The notes below the pieces were generated by a model, which did not search any database, was not told where the DNA came from, and saw only the letters and a program-made list of their open reading frames with translations. From an uncultured Myxococcales bacterium (GTDB lineage Bacteria > Myxococcota_A > Polyangia > Fen-1088), in contig CALAOV010000345.1 of NCBI GenBank assembly GCA_937889515.1, positions 1 through 40,602 on the forward strand: DNA of 40,602 nucleotides, written 5' to 3'. Of this stretch, positions 15,586 through 22,246 are shown piece by piece; the stretch's first letter is position 1, and each line of letters opens with the position of its first letter. Both the position numbers and the translations under genes were made by a program.

Positions 15586-16270
15586 CGTCCCCCCGATCGT
15601 ACCGCCTGATCAGGCAGACGAGCAACGGGAGCTCGGAACCCGAGCGCAGGGCCAGGGTCAGGCCGCCCCGCCCGTGCGGGGATTGGGCCAGTCCGGCCGG
15701 TTGGGGCGCCTCGTCGGTGAAGCCGAAAACCGAGACCTGGTCGCCCGCGCACACGCGCGCGGCGTTGACCAGGCGGCCGCCCGCCGCCAGGATGAGCGCG
15801 GTCGCGCCGGATTCGTCCCCGAGCGTGAAATCCCCGCCCGCCTCCACCATCCAGCGGCCGCCATCTTCCGTGGCCAGCTCGCGCTCCGTGGCCAGCTCGC
15901 GCCGCCAGAGCTCGGGGCCGGGGCCGCCGCCCGGAAGCGCGGCGCAGATCCCGCGCAGGTGAACCGGCTCGGCGTCGCCCTGGACCGCCGCGGCGGCGAA
16001 CGTCGAGGGCGCCGAGCCGAGCAGCCGCAACCGGTGTCGCACCGTCCGCAGCGCCACCGCCGACGGGCGGCGCCCCGGAGAGAGCCAGGGCGTCTCGGCC
16101 AGCGCGGCCAGCGACTCCCACGACTCGAAATGCGCCAGCCCCGCCGCGAGCGGGCCGGAACGATCGCGTGCGGCGGTATCGAGGAGAAGCGCGCGCGCCC
16201 GGCCGAGGGCCGCAATGCTGGGAAGGGGCCGCCTAGCCGCGATAGACGACGATGCCGCGGGTCGGGTCAT
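15569..16270 (-). CDS. Unrecognised protein with OB/GIDE-like C-terminal half
   Basis: The protein has 233 residues. The N-terminal half is Ala/Arg/Leu-rich and helical ([20 protein letters not shown]). The second half has the strand-rich pattern seen in GIDE (Mulan-type) and related OB-like domains: a capped Cys region ([13 protein letters not shown]), [10 protein letters not shown], then [20 protein letters not shown] and [15 protein letters not shown]. The match is by pattern only and weak. No transmembrane helix is evident, whereas GIDE proteins usually have them. ATG 16270 lies inside the 3' end of infA (38-base overlap), and no better start was found downstream. The stop overlaps the kamA start by 17 bases, so infA, this gene, kamA and the Cys-rich gene are probably one transcript. 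Confidence 0.7.
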   Translation of the reverse strand: MTRPAASSSIAARRPLPSIAALGRARALLLDTAARDRSGPLAAGLAHFESWESLAALAETPWLSPGRRPSAVALRTVRHRLRLLGSAPSTFAAAAVQGDAEPVHLRGICAALPGGGPGPELWRRELATERELATEDGGRWMVEAGGDFTLGDESGATALILAAGGRLVNAARVCAGDQVSVFGFTDEAPQPAGLAQSPHGRGGLTLALRSGSELPLLVCLIRRYDRGDDAPRQ

Positions 16271-16463
16271 ACGGCGTGAGCGCGACGGTCACCTTGTCTC
16301 CCAGCACCACGCGGATGCGGTGCTTGCGCAGCTTGCCACCGAGATGGGCCAGGACCTGGTGGCTGTTCTCGAGCTCGATGCGAAAATTTCCCGCCGGCAA
16401 GACCTCGATGACGCGCCCCTGAAATTCGATATGCTCTTCGCGACCCATCGACGGCGGTGACAC
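16233..16463 (-). CDS. infA: Translation initiation factor IF-1
   Basis: The protein has 76 residues from GTG 16463, or 71 from ATG 16448. It is a single OB-fold protein ([59 protein letters not shown]) that occupies the ribosomal A site during initiation. GTG 16463 has a GGAG Shine-Dalgarno six bases upstream (16470-16473), whereas the ATG has none, so the longer start is preferred. The gene is divergent from the cardiolipin-synthase-like gene across only 24 bases. It is followed on the same strand, with an overlap, by an unrecognised gene and kamA, which is an unusual context for infA. Confidence 0.95.
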   Translation of the reverse strand: MSPPSMGREEHIEFQGRVIEVLPAGNFRIELENSHQVLAHLGGKLRKHRIRVVLGDKVTVALTPYDPTRGIVVYRG

Positions 16464-16487
16464 TAGTCGCTCCGAGGGGCTCGGTCA

Positions 16488-17654
16488 ATGACAGCGTCCC
16501 CACAATCGATGCCCCCGCCGGGATCCCGCTACATCGAGGATCCTCAGGCGCTCATCACCGGTCAAGCGGTGAGGCTGCTGCGCAATGGCGCCGAGACTTT
16601 TCCGGCCTGGCTGGAGGCGATCGATCGCGCGCGCGAACGCATCTCGATCGAGATGTATATCTTCAGCGACGACGCCATCGGACAGAAGTTCTCAGAGGCG
16701 CTGGCGCGCGCGGCACAGCGGGGCGTCCAGGTGCGGCTGCTCTACGACTTCGTCGGCTGCCGGGGCACTCCGGCGGGCTTCTTCCAGCGCATGCGCGGGT
16801 TCGGAATCCACGTCGTCGCGTATCACAAGTACCGTTTCTGGCGTCCGCGGCTGTGGTCGCTCATCCGGCGCAACCACCGCAAGACGCTGGTGTGCGACGG
16901 ACGGGTGGCCTTCACGGGCGGCCTCAACATCGCCAACGACTGGGTGTGTCTGGCCGACGGCGGCGGCGATTGGCACGACGCGGTCATCCAGATCGAAGGG
17001 CCGGCGGTGGCCACCGTCGAGGGCGTTTTCTTGCGAACCTGGAATCGGCGGGCGCCCAAGCGTCTGCGCCTCGATCCGGCGCGCCTGCCGCCACCGGCGC
17101 CGGCCGGCGACGTGGCGCTGGCGGTGATCTCCAACAGCGAGCTGCGCGATCGCTTCGTCATCCGGCGGGCGGCGCTGCACGCCATCCGGGGCTGCCGGGA
17201 GCGCCTGTACCTGGCGAATCCCTACTTCGTGCCCGACCGGGGCATCCTGAGCGCCTTGCGGCAGGCGGCCCGGCGCGGCGCCGACGTCCGGCTGCTGCTC
17301 CCCATGTCGAGCGACTCGCTGATCCTGGACCTGGCGGCGCGCGCCGTCTTCGAGCCATTGTTGGCGGCGTCGGTGCGGATCTTTCGGAGTCGGTCCGTCA
17401 TCCATACCAAGGTCCTGGCCGTCGACGGCATCTTCGTCTCGATCGGAAGCTACAACTTCGACCACCGCTCGCTGGCCTACAACCTGGAGATGGTGGTGAA
17501 CGTCATCGATAACGCCTATGCGGCCACCGTCGTCGCCATGCTGGACGGCGACATGGCCGCCAGCGAAGAGCTGACCGGCGAGCGTTTCGCGCGCCGATCG
17601 TGGCTGGGCCGCCTCCTTGAGCGCTTGGCCTACAGCCTGCGTCAGTGGCTCTGA
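16488..17654 (+). CDS. Phospholipase D-superfamily protein, cardiolipin synthase-like (ClsB type)
   Basis: The protein has 388 residues. It has two HKD motifs typical of the phosphatidyltransferase branch: H130-x-K132-x4-D137 in NHRKTLVCDG, followed by GGLNIANDW, and H306-x-K308-x4-D313 in IHTKVLAVDG, followed by SIGSYNFDHRS. It lacks the two N-terminal membrane helices of ClsA-type enzymes and so resembles ClsB/ClsC. Those enzymes condense two phosphatidylglycerols, or phosphatidylglycerol with another lipid headgroup, at the cytoplasmic membrane face. Other PLD reactions cannot be excluded. The C-terminal basic/aromatic helix (RRSWLGRLLERLAYSLRQWL) may touch the membrane. No clear ribosome site or -10 box was found in the 24-base divergent gap. 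Confidence 0.9.
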   Translation: MTASPQSMPPPGSRYIEDPQALITGQAVRLLRNGAETFPAWLEAIDRARERISIEMYIFSDDAIGQKFSEALARAAQRGVQVRLLYDFVGCRGTPAGFFQRMRGFGIHVVAYHKYRFWRPRLWSLIRRNHRKTLVCDGRVAFTGGLNIANDWVCLADGGGDWHDAVIQIEGPAVATVEGVFLRTWNRRAPKRLRLDPARLPPPAPAGDVALAVISNSELRDRFVIRRAALHAIRGCRERLYLANPYFVPDRGILSALRQAARRGADVRLLLPMSSDSLILDLAARAVFEPLLAASVRIFRSRSVIHTKVLAVDGIFVSIGSYNFDHRSLAYNLEMVVNVIDNAYAATVVAMLDGDMAASEELTGERFARRSWLGRLLERLAYSLRQWL

Positions 17655-17662
17655 CGGGCGGC

Positions 17663-18172
17663 TTACTTTTTCTTGGCCGGTTTCTTGGCCGGCTCTTTGG
17701 CCGGCTCCTTGGCGGCCACGGTCGCCTTGCCGGGTGTCGCCGTCTTGGCGGTCGCCTTGCCGGCCGGCTTGGCCGCGGGGGCGACCTTGGCCGCCGTTGG
17801 CGTGACCGTCGTCGCGGCGCCCGCGCCCTTGCGGTGCCATAGACCCAGGATGTTGCCGTCGGGATCTGCGAAGAGACCGACCTCGCCGCCGCCCGCGAAA
17901 GGAAGGCTCGGCACGAGCACCCGGCCACCCGCGCGCTCGACCTCCTGCAGCTTGGCGGGGAGGTCGTCGACAGCCAGATAGGTGATCGGACCGGGCGCTT
18001 GTACCAGGTCCGCGCGCACCCAGCCGGCGCTCGGGGCGCCCTCGCCGCTCAGCTTCATGTAGCTGGCATTGGCGTTCTGGTCGGTGCGCCAATCGAAGAG
18101 CCGCGCGTAGAACTCCGTCGTGCGCGCGAAGTTCGCGCTCTTGAACTCGATGTGGACGATCTCAGCGGCCAT
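17663..18172 (-). CDS. Glyoxalase/VOC-fold protein with Lys/Ala/Pro-rich histone-like tail
   Basis: The protein has 169 residues. Residues 1-115 form a VOC domain (IVHIEFKSANFARTTEFYAR at the N-terminus; ITYLAVDDLPAKLQEVERAG; EVGLFADPDGNILGLWHR), the family of metal-dependent glyoxalases, dioxygenases and small-molecule binders. Only one betaalphabetabetabeta pair is present, so it should work as a dimer. The substrate cannot be told. Residues about 116-169 are a low-complexity tail of Ala, Lys, Pro and Thr ending AKEPAKEPAKKPAKKK, like eukaryotic histone H1 C-termini and the tails of some bacterial nucleoid proteins. This could bind DNA or another polyanion. The start ATG 18172 lies 48 bases after the antiporter stop on the same strand. 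Confidence 0.88.
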   Translation of the reverse strand: MAAEIVHIEFKSANFARTTEFYARLFDWRTDQNANASYMKLSGEGAPSAGWVRADLVQAPGPITYLAVDDLPAKLQEVERAGGRVLVPSLPFAGGGEVGLFADPDGNILGLWHRKGAGAATTVTPTAAKVAPAAKPAGKATAKTATPGKATVAAKEPAKEPAKKPAKKK

Positions 18173-18179
18173 GTGGCCG

Positions 18180-18207
18180 GACGGTAGCGCCCACTTGGGT
18201 GACCGTC
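18180..18207 (-). repeat. Two-tier inverted repeat between antiporter and VOC genes
   Basis: An outer stem GACGGT (18180-18185) pairs with ACCGTC (18202-18207), and inside it CCCA pairs with TGGG around a two-base loop. It occupies most of the 48-base gap directly after the antiporter stop. No T-tract follows on either strand, so it is not a standard intrinsic terminator. It could be an mRNA-end hairpin or a protein-binding site. Confidence 0.35.
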
Positions 18208-18220
18208 AATCGCCGCCGCA

Positions 18221-20401
18221 TCAGGCGCCCCCGGTGGCGAGACGCGCCAGGTTGGGAACGACCACCACCACCGGCACCCGTGTGGCGCGGATGAGGCGCT
18301 CGTTTTCGTAGCCGAAGAAGAGGCGGTGTTGAACGGCGCGGTTCTCGGTGCCCAGCACGATCAGGTCGAATTGGCCCTTCTCGACCGCCTGGGTGACCGC
18401 GCTCGAGCGGGGATCGAAGGCCAGGTGGATGATGCTCGGCTTGACGGGTGAAGCGCGGAAGACCACCGAGATTCGTTCCAGCTGTTCCGCGCTGGTGGGC
18501 GGCGCGGCGACGGGCGGGTGGGTGCCGCTCAGATCGGCGTAGGCCGCCGCCTGGGGGCGCCGCTCGGTCAGGACGGCGAGGGTCAGCTCGGCTTCGGTCC
18601 CCTCCGCGTAGCGGAGCGCCAGCTCGACCGCCAGGCGCGACGCCAGGCTGCCGTCGACGGGGACCAGGATGCGGCGGTAGTCGCCGGCGGCGGTGGCCGC
18701 CTTCATGATCGCGACGTGGCAGGGCGCCGCGCCGACCACCTGCTCGACGACCGGGCCGCCGATCGAGGGCCCTTCGCCAGATCCGATGACGATGACGTCG
18801 CAGCCGCGGCGCGCCTCGTCGCAGATGGCGCGCGCGATCCCGGAGCCGTTCGCCTTGGCGAGCTCGAACGGTTTACCGTGGGGCAGCGCCCGCATCGCCT
18901 CGATCTGATCGCTGACGCTTCCCGGGGCGCGGCGGCCGAAGGGATGGCGGAGACGCTGCCACCAGGACTTCTGGGCTTCGACGTGGAGAACCTTCACGGC
19001 GGCGCTACTTTTGCTGGCAAGACCGAAGGCGAGCGGCGCCGCGGCCAGGGCGTTGGATCCGCCACCGGTGGCCAGCAGCACGCGCAAGGAACCTGGATCG
19101 AAGGCCCCTTTGGATTCGGAGGCCAGGATCCGCCGCGCTTCGTCCTCGGTCATCCGGACCCGCGGCATGGTGAGCCGCAGCCCGACGGGCGCCAGGAACG
19201 AGGTCACGATCGCCACCATCACGATGATCGAGAACATCTGCGGCGTGAGTATGCCGAGAGAGAGGCCGATGGTCGCCACGACGATCTCCATCGCGCCGCG
19301 CGCGTTCATCGCCACCGCGATGGAGGCCGCTTCCCAGAAGCGCAGCCCCCCCCAGTAGGCGCCCAGGGAGCACCCGACCAGCTTGCCGACGCAGGCCACC
19401 GTGATGACCAGCCCCAGCATGCGGCCGCCCCCCAGGTCCCACAGGTTGACCCGCAGCCCCACGATCCCGAAGAAGATCGGCGCCAGCACGCCGAAGGTGA
19501 AGGACTCGAGCCGGGCCACGGTCTCCTTCTTGAGCCGGGGGACCTGGTGGAACACCACGCCCGCGACGAAGGCGCCGAACACCGGGTGGACGCCGATGCG
19601 CTCCGTCGCGGCGGCGCACAAGAAGGTCACGACGATGATGAGGACCAGATCGGAATCGTTGGCCTTGAATCGCTCGCTGACGGCGCGGACCGCGACGCGC
19701 AGGAGGGGAAACAGGACGAACGCGGCGGCGAAGATGAAGGCGGCCAGGTAGGCCACCGTGAGGCCTAGGTCGGTGAAGCGGGCCGCGCCGTGGGTGGCGG
19801 CGCCCGCGATGAGCGACAGGATCAGCCATCCGACCGTGTCGTCGACCACCCCGGCCGAGAGGATGACCAGGCCAATGTTGCGTTTGGTGAGGTCGAGATC
19901 GACCAGGATCTTCGCTATCACCGGCATCGCGGAGATCGACATGGCGGTGGCGAGAAAGAGGCTGAAGAGGATGCGGTGGCTCGCGTCGGTGAGGTAGCTC
20001 GCCGGCATGACGTAGCCGAGGCCGAACCCGAGACCGAACGGCAACACCATCCCCATCACCGAGGCGATGAAGGCGGCGCGCCCCAGGTTGCGCAGCAGGC
20101 GCAGATCGGTTTCGAGCCCGGTCAGGAGCAGCAACAGGGTCATCCCGACGCTGCCGAAGGCGTCGAGTAGGTGGAACTGCTCGACGTTGGGGGGGAAGAT
20201 CGCGGCGAAGGCGCCGGGCGCGTAGTGGCCGAACAGCGAAGGCCCGAGTGCGATGCCGCCGGTCAGCTCGCCGACCACCGCCGGCAGCCCGACCCGCTTG
20301 GCGATCTCCGCGCCGACGCGGGCTACGCCGACCAGCAGCGCCAGCTCCACCAGCAGCAGAAACACGGCGTGGCCCGGCAGACTCTGTGGGAACCCGTGCA
20401 C
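18221..20401 (-). CDS. CPA2-type cation/proton antiporter fused to two universal stress protein domains
   Basis: The protein has 726 residues. Residues about 10-415 contain roughly 12-13 hydrophobic helices with monovalent cation:proton antiporter motifs (GLPAVVGELTGGIALGPS; LTGLETDLRLL; SAGVVDDTVGWLI). The last includes an Asp-Asp pair like the ion site of electrogenic antiporters. Two UspA-like domains follow, about 440-585 and 590-720. The first keeps the nucleotide-binding pattern (IGSGEGPSIGGPVVEQVVGA). The second reads LGTENRAVQHRLFFGYENE and lacks the glycine-rich loop. The soluble pair is probably a cytoplasmic sensor of ATP or stress controlling Na+ or K+ exchange. The start GTG 20401 is 24 bases from the divergent MFS gene, and a TGnTAGCTT extended -10-like element lies nine bases upstream of it. 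Confidence 0.93.
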   Translation of the reverse strand: MHGFPQSLPGHAVFLLLVELALLVGVARVGAEIAKRVGLPAVVGELTGGIALGPSLFGHYAPGAFAAIFPPNVEQFHLLDAFGSVGMTLLLLLTGLETDLRLLRNLGRAAFIASVMGMVLPFGLGFGLGYVMPASYLTDASHRILFSLFLATAMSISAMPVIAKILVDLDLTKRNIGLVILSAGVVDDTVGWLILSLIAGAATHGAARFTDLGLTVAYLAAFIFAAAFVLFPLLRVAVRAVSERFKANDSDLVLIIVVTFLCAAATERIGVHPVFGAFVAGVVFHQVPRLKKETVARLESFTFGVLAPIFFGIVGLRVNLWDLGGGRMLGLVITVACVGKLVGCSLGAYWGGLRFWEAASIAVAMNARGAMEIVVATIGLSLGILTPQMFSIIVMVAIVTSFLAPVGLRLTMPRVRMTEDEARRILASESKGAFDPGSLRVLLATGGGSNALAAAPLAFGLASKSSAAVKVLHVEAQKSWWQRLRHPFGRRAPGSVSDQIEAMRALPHGKPFELAKANGSGIARAICDEARRGCDVIVIGSGEGPSIGGPVVEQVVGAAPCHVAIMKAATAAGDYRRILVPVDGSLASRLAVELALRYAEGTEAELTLAVLTERRPQAAAYADLSGTHPPVAAPPTSAEQLERISVVFRASPVKPSIIHLAFDPRSSAVTQAVEKGQFDLIVLGTENRAVQHRLFFGYENERLIRATRVPVVVVVPNLARLATGGA

Positions 20402-20425
20402 GCGGCGCCGAAGCTAGCACGGCTG

Positions 20426-21727
20426 ATGTATGCTCGTGCCCCGATCGTGGATGACCTCGCTGCACGGATCCGCGCGCGCGTCCTCGTGCGGGTCGTTCCG
20501 TATCTGCTGCTGCTGTATTTCGTGGCCTATCTCGATCGGGTCAACATCAGCTACGCGGCGCTCGAGATGCGGCACGATCTGTCGCTCACCGATCACCAGT
20601 ACGGGTTTGGCGCCGGGATCTTCTTCGTCGGATATTTTCTGTTCGAGATCCCGGGCACGTTGCTGGTCGAGACCTGGAGCGCGCGCGGGTGGATTGCGCG
20701 AATTCTGGTCGGCTGGGGTCTGGTCGCCTGCGCGATGGCGTTCGTGCGGACGGCGAACCAGTTCTACTGGCTGCGCTTCCTGCTGGGCGCCGCCGAGGCG
20801 GGGTTCTTCCCGGGCGTGCTGGTCTACCTGTCGCACTGGTTCCGCGCCGAGGATCGCGCGCGCGCCTTCGCCCTCTTCATGCTGGCGGTGCCGCTGTCGA
20901 ACGTGATCGGCGCGCCGGTGTCGGGTCTGCTGCTCGGGGCCCACTGGGCGGGCTTGCCGGGCTGGCGCTGGCTGTTCTTGCTGGAGGGGCTCCCGGCCAT
21001 CGTCCTCGGCGTGGTGACCCTCTTCTATCTGACCGATCGGCCGCGCGACGCCCGCTGGCTGAGCGACGCCGAGAAGACCTTCCTGCTCGAAGCGCTGGCG
21101 CGCGAGGCCGCGGAGACGCCGGTGGCGCCGGGCTGGCGGTCGCTGGCGCGGGCCGTTCTCCGCCGCGAGATCCTGCTGCTGGTGCTGGCCTACTTTGGCA
21201 TCGTCACCACCTCGTACGGCTTCAGCCTCTGGATGCCGACCATGGTCAAGAGCCTGACCCACCTGCCCAACTTCACCGTGTCGCTCATCGCCACCCTCCC
21301 CTATGTCGCCGGCGGGATCTGTACGGCGGTCTCCGGCTGGTCGTCGGACCGTACCGGGGAGCGCCGTTTTCACGCCATCACGCCGATGCTGATGGCGGCT
21401 GCTGGCCTGCTCATCGCCATCGTCGCTCCGGCGGTCTCCGGCTGGGGGCTTCTCAGCCTGGCGCTGGTCGGTGGCGGCATCTACGGGTTCATGCCGCCGT
21501 TCTGGGCCATGCCGCGCTGGTTCCTGTCGGGCGCCGCCGGCGCGGCCGCGGTCGGTCTCATCAATTCGACCGGCTGTCTGGGCGGTTTCGTGGGGCCGTT
21601 CCTGATGGGGCACCTCAAGAGCGGAAGCGCCGGCTACGGGCCCGGGTTGGCGGCCCTGGGCGCCACGGCGACCTTCGCCGCGCTCATGATCTTTTTGGTG
21701 CGCCCTCCGCGCCGGATTGCAGTATGA
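20426..21727 (+). CDS. MFS transporter, anion:cation symporter (ACS) type
   Basis: The protein has 433 residues with about 12 membrane helices. It opens with RIRARVLVRVVPYLLLLYF, then AYLDRVNISYA, and later carries GAAEAGFFPGVLVYLSHWF and GWRWLFLLEGLPAIVLG. These are signatures of the ACS family, whose members take up hexuronates, glucarate, tartrate, phthalate and related organic anions. ATG 20426 was chosen; GTG 20447 is an alternative. The gene heads the run MFS, rpiB, tal-pgi, zwf, opcA, with only 10 bases to rpiB, which suggests the imported compound is a sugar acid or feeds pentose-phosphate metabolism. No Shine-Dalgarno is evident in the 24-base divergent gap. Confidence 0.92.
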   Translation: MYARAPIVDDLAARIRARVLVRVVPYLLLLYFVAYLDRVNISYAALEMRHDLSLTDHQYGFGAGIFFVGYFLFEIPGTLLVETWSARGWIARILVGWGLVACAMAFVRTANQFYWLRFLLGAAEAGFFPGVLVYLSHWFRAEDRARAFALFMLAVPLSNVIGAPVSGLLLGAHWAGLPGWRWLFLLEGLPAIVLGVVTLFYLTDRPRDARWLSDAEKTFLLEALAREAAETPVAPGWRSLARAVLRREILLLVLAYFGIVTTSYGFSLWMPTMVKSLTHLPNFTVSLIATLPYVAGGICTAVSGWSSDRTGERRFHAITPMLMAAAGLLIAIVAPAVSGWGLLSLALVGGGIYGFMPPFWAMPRWFLSGAAGAAAVGLINSTGCLGGFVGPFLMGHLKSGSAGYGPGLAALGATATFAALMIFLVRPPRRIAV

Positions 21728-21737
21728 GAATCAGGCC

Positions 21738-22214
21738 GTGACCAAGATCTACGCAGGCAGTGACCACGCGGGGTTTGCCTTGCGCGGTCGGCTGGTCGCG
21801 CACCTACGCAGCCGGGGGCGGCAAGTGGAGGATCTGGGCCCGCCGACCGACGGGTCGAGCGACTACCCCACCTGGGCAGCCGCCGTGGCCCGCGCCGTGC
21901 GCGACGACGCGGGCTCCTTCGGTCTGGTGGTCTGCGGAACGGGCTTGGGTGTTTGCATCGCGGCCAACAAGGTTCGCGGGGTGCGCGCCGTCGACGCTTG
22001 GAATCTGGAGGGGGCGCGGCAGTCGCGCGGCCACAACGACGCCAACGTCCTCTGCCTGGGCGCGCGCCTGGTGGCGGAGGCGGACGCCATCGCGATCGTC
22101 GACGCCTGGCTGGAGACACCCTTCGAGGGTGGCCGCCACGCCCGTCGGGTGGCGCTGATCGCGGCGATAGAATCAGAAGAGACTCGGCAAGAGAGCCAGC
22201 AAGACAGCCCGTAG
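21738..22214 (+). CDS. rpiB: Ribose-5-phosphate isomerase B (RpiB/LacAB family)
   Basis: The protein has 158 residues from GTG 21738. It interconverts ribose 5-phosphate and ribulose 5-phosphate. Cys66 (VVCGTGLG) and His99 (RGHNDANVLCLGAR) occupy the same residue numbers as the catalytic Cys and His of E. coli RpiB. GSDHAGFALR at the N-terminus and ANKVRGVRA are the other family motifs. The enzyme supplies the substrate side of the transaldolase reaction encoded by the next gene, 32 bases downstream. It starts 10 bases after the MFS stop. The last 15 residues are a Glu/Gln/Ser-rich tail not needed for the fold. Confidence 0.95.
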   Translation: MTKIYAGSDHAGFALRGRLVAHLRSRGRQVEDLGPPTDGSSDYPTWAAAVARAVRDDAGSFGLVVCGTGLGVCIAANKVRGVRAVDAWNLEGARQSRGHNDANVLCLGARLVAEADAIAIVDAWLETPFEGGRHARRVALIAAIESEETRQESQQDSP

Positions 22215-22232
22215 GAAGCCAAGCGGTACGCA

Positions 22233-22240
22233 AGAGGAGA
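22233..22240 (+). promoter_or_regulatory. Shine-Dalgarno fixing the start of the transaldolase-isomerase fusion
   Basis: AGAGGAGA lies six bases before ATG 22247. It fixes the start of the fusion gene after the rpiB stop and excludes the open frame that continues upstream antisense or out-of-frame through rpiB. Confidence 0.65.
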
Positions 22241-22246
22241 ACAGAG

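Noticed and set aside
20402-20425. Leaderless -10 box for the MFS gene (CTAGCAC)
   Set aside because: Poor match and five-base spacing; kept out of the leaderless set.
19005-20465. Second minus-strand frame across the antiporter gene
   Set aside because: Same-strand out-of-frame shadow; hydrophobic helices and motifs are only in the other frame.
21953-22246. Upstream extension of the tal-pgi frame through rpiB
   Set aside because: A strong Shine-Dalgarno and ATG at 22247 mark the start, and rpiB is clearly coded in another frame.
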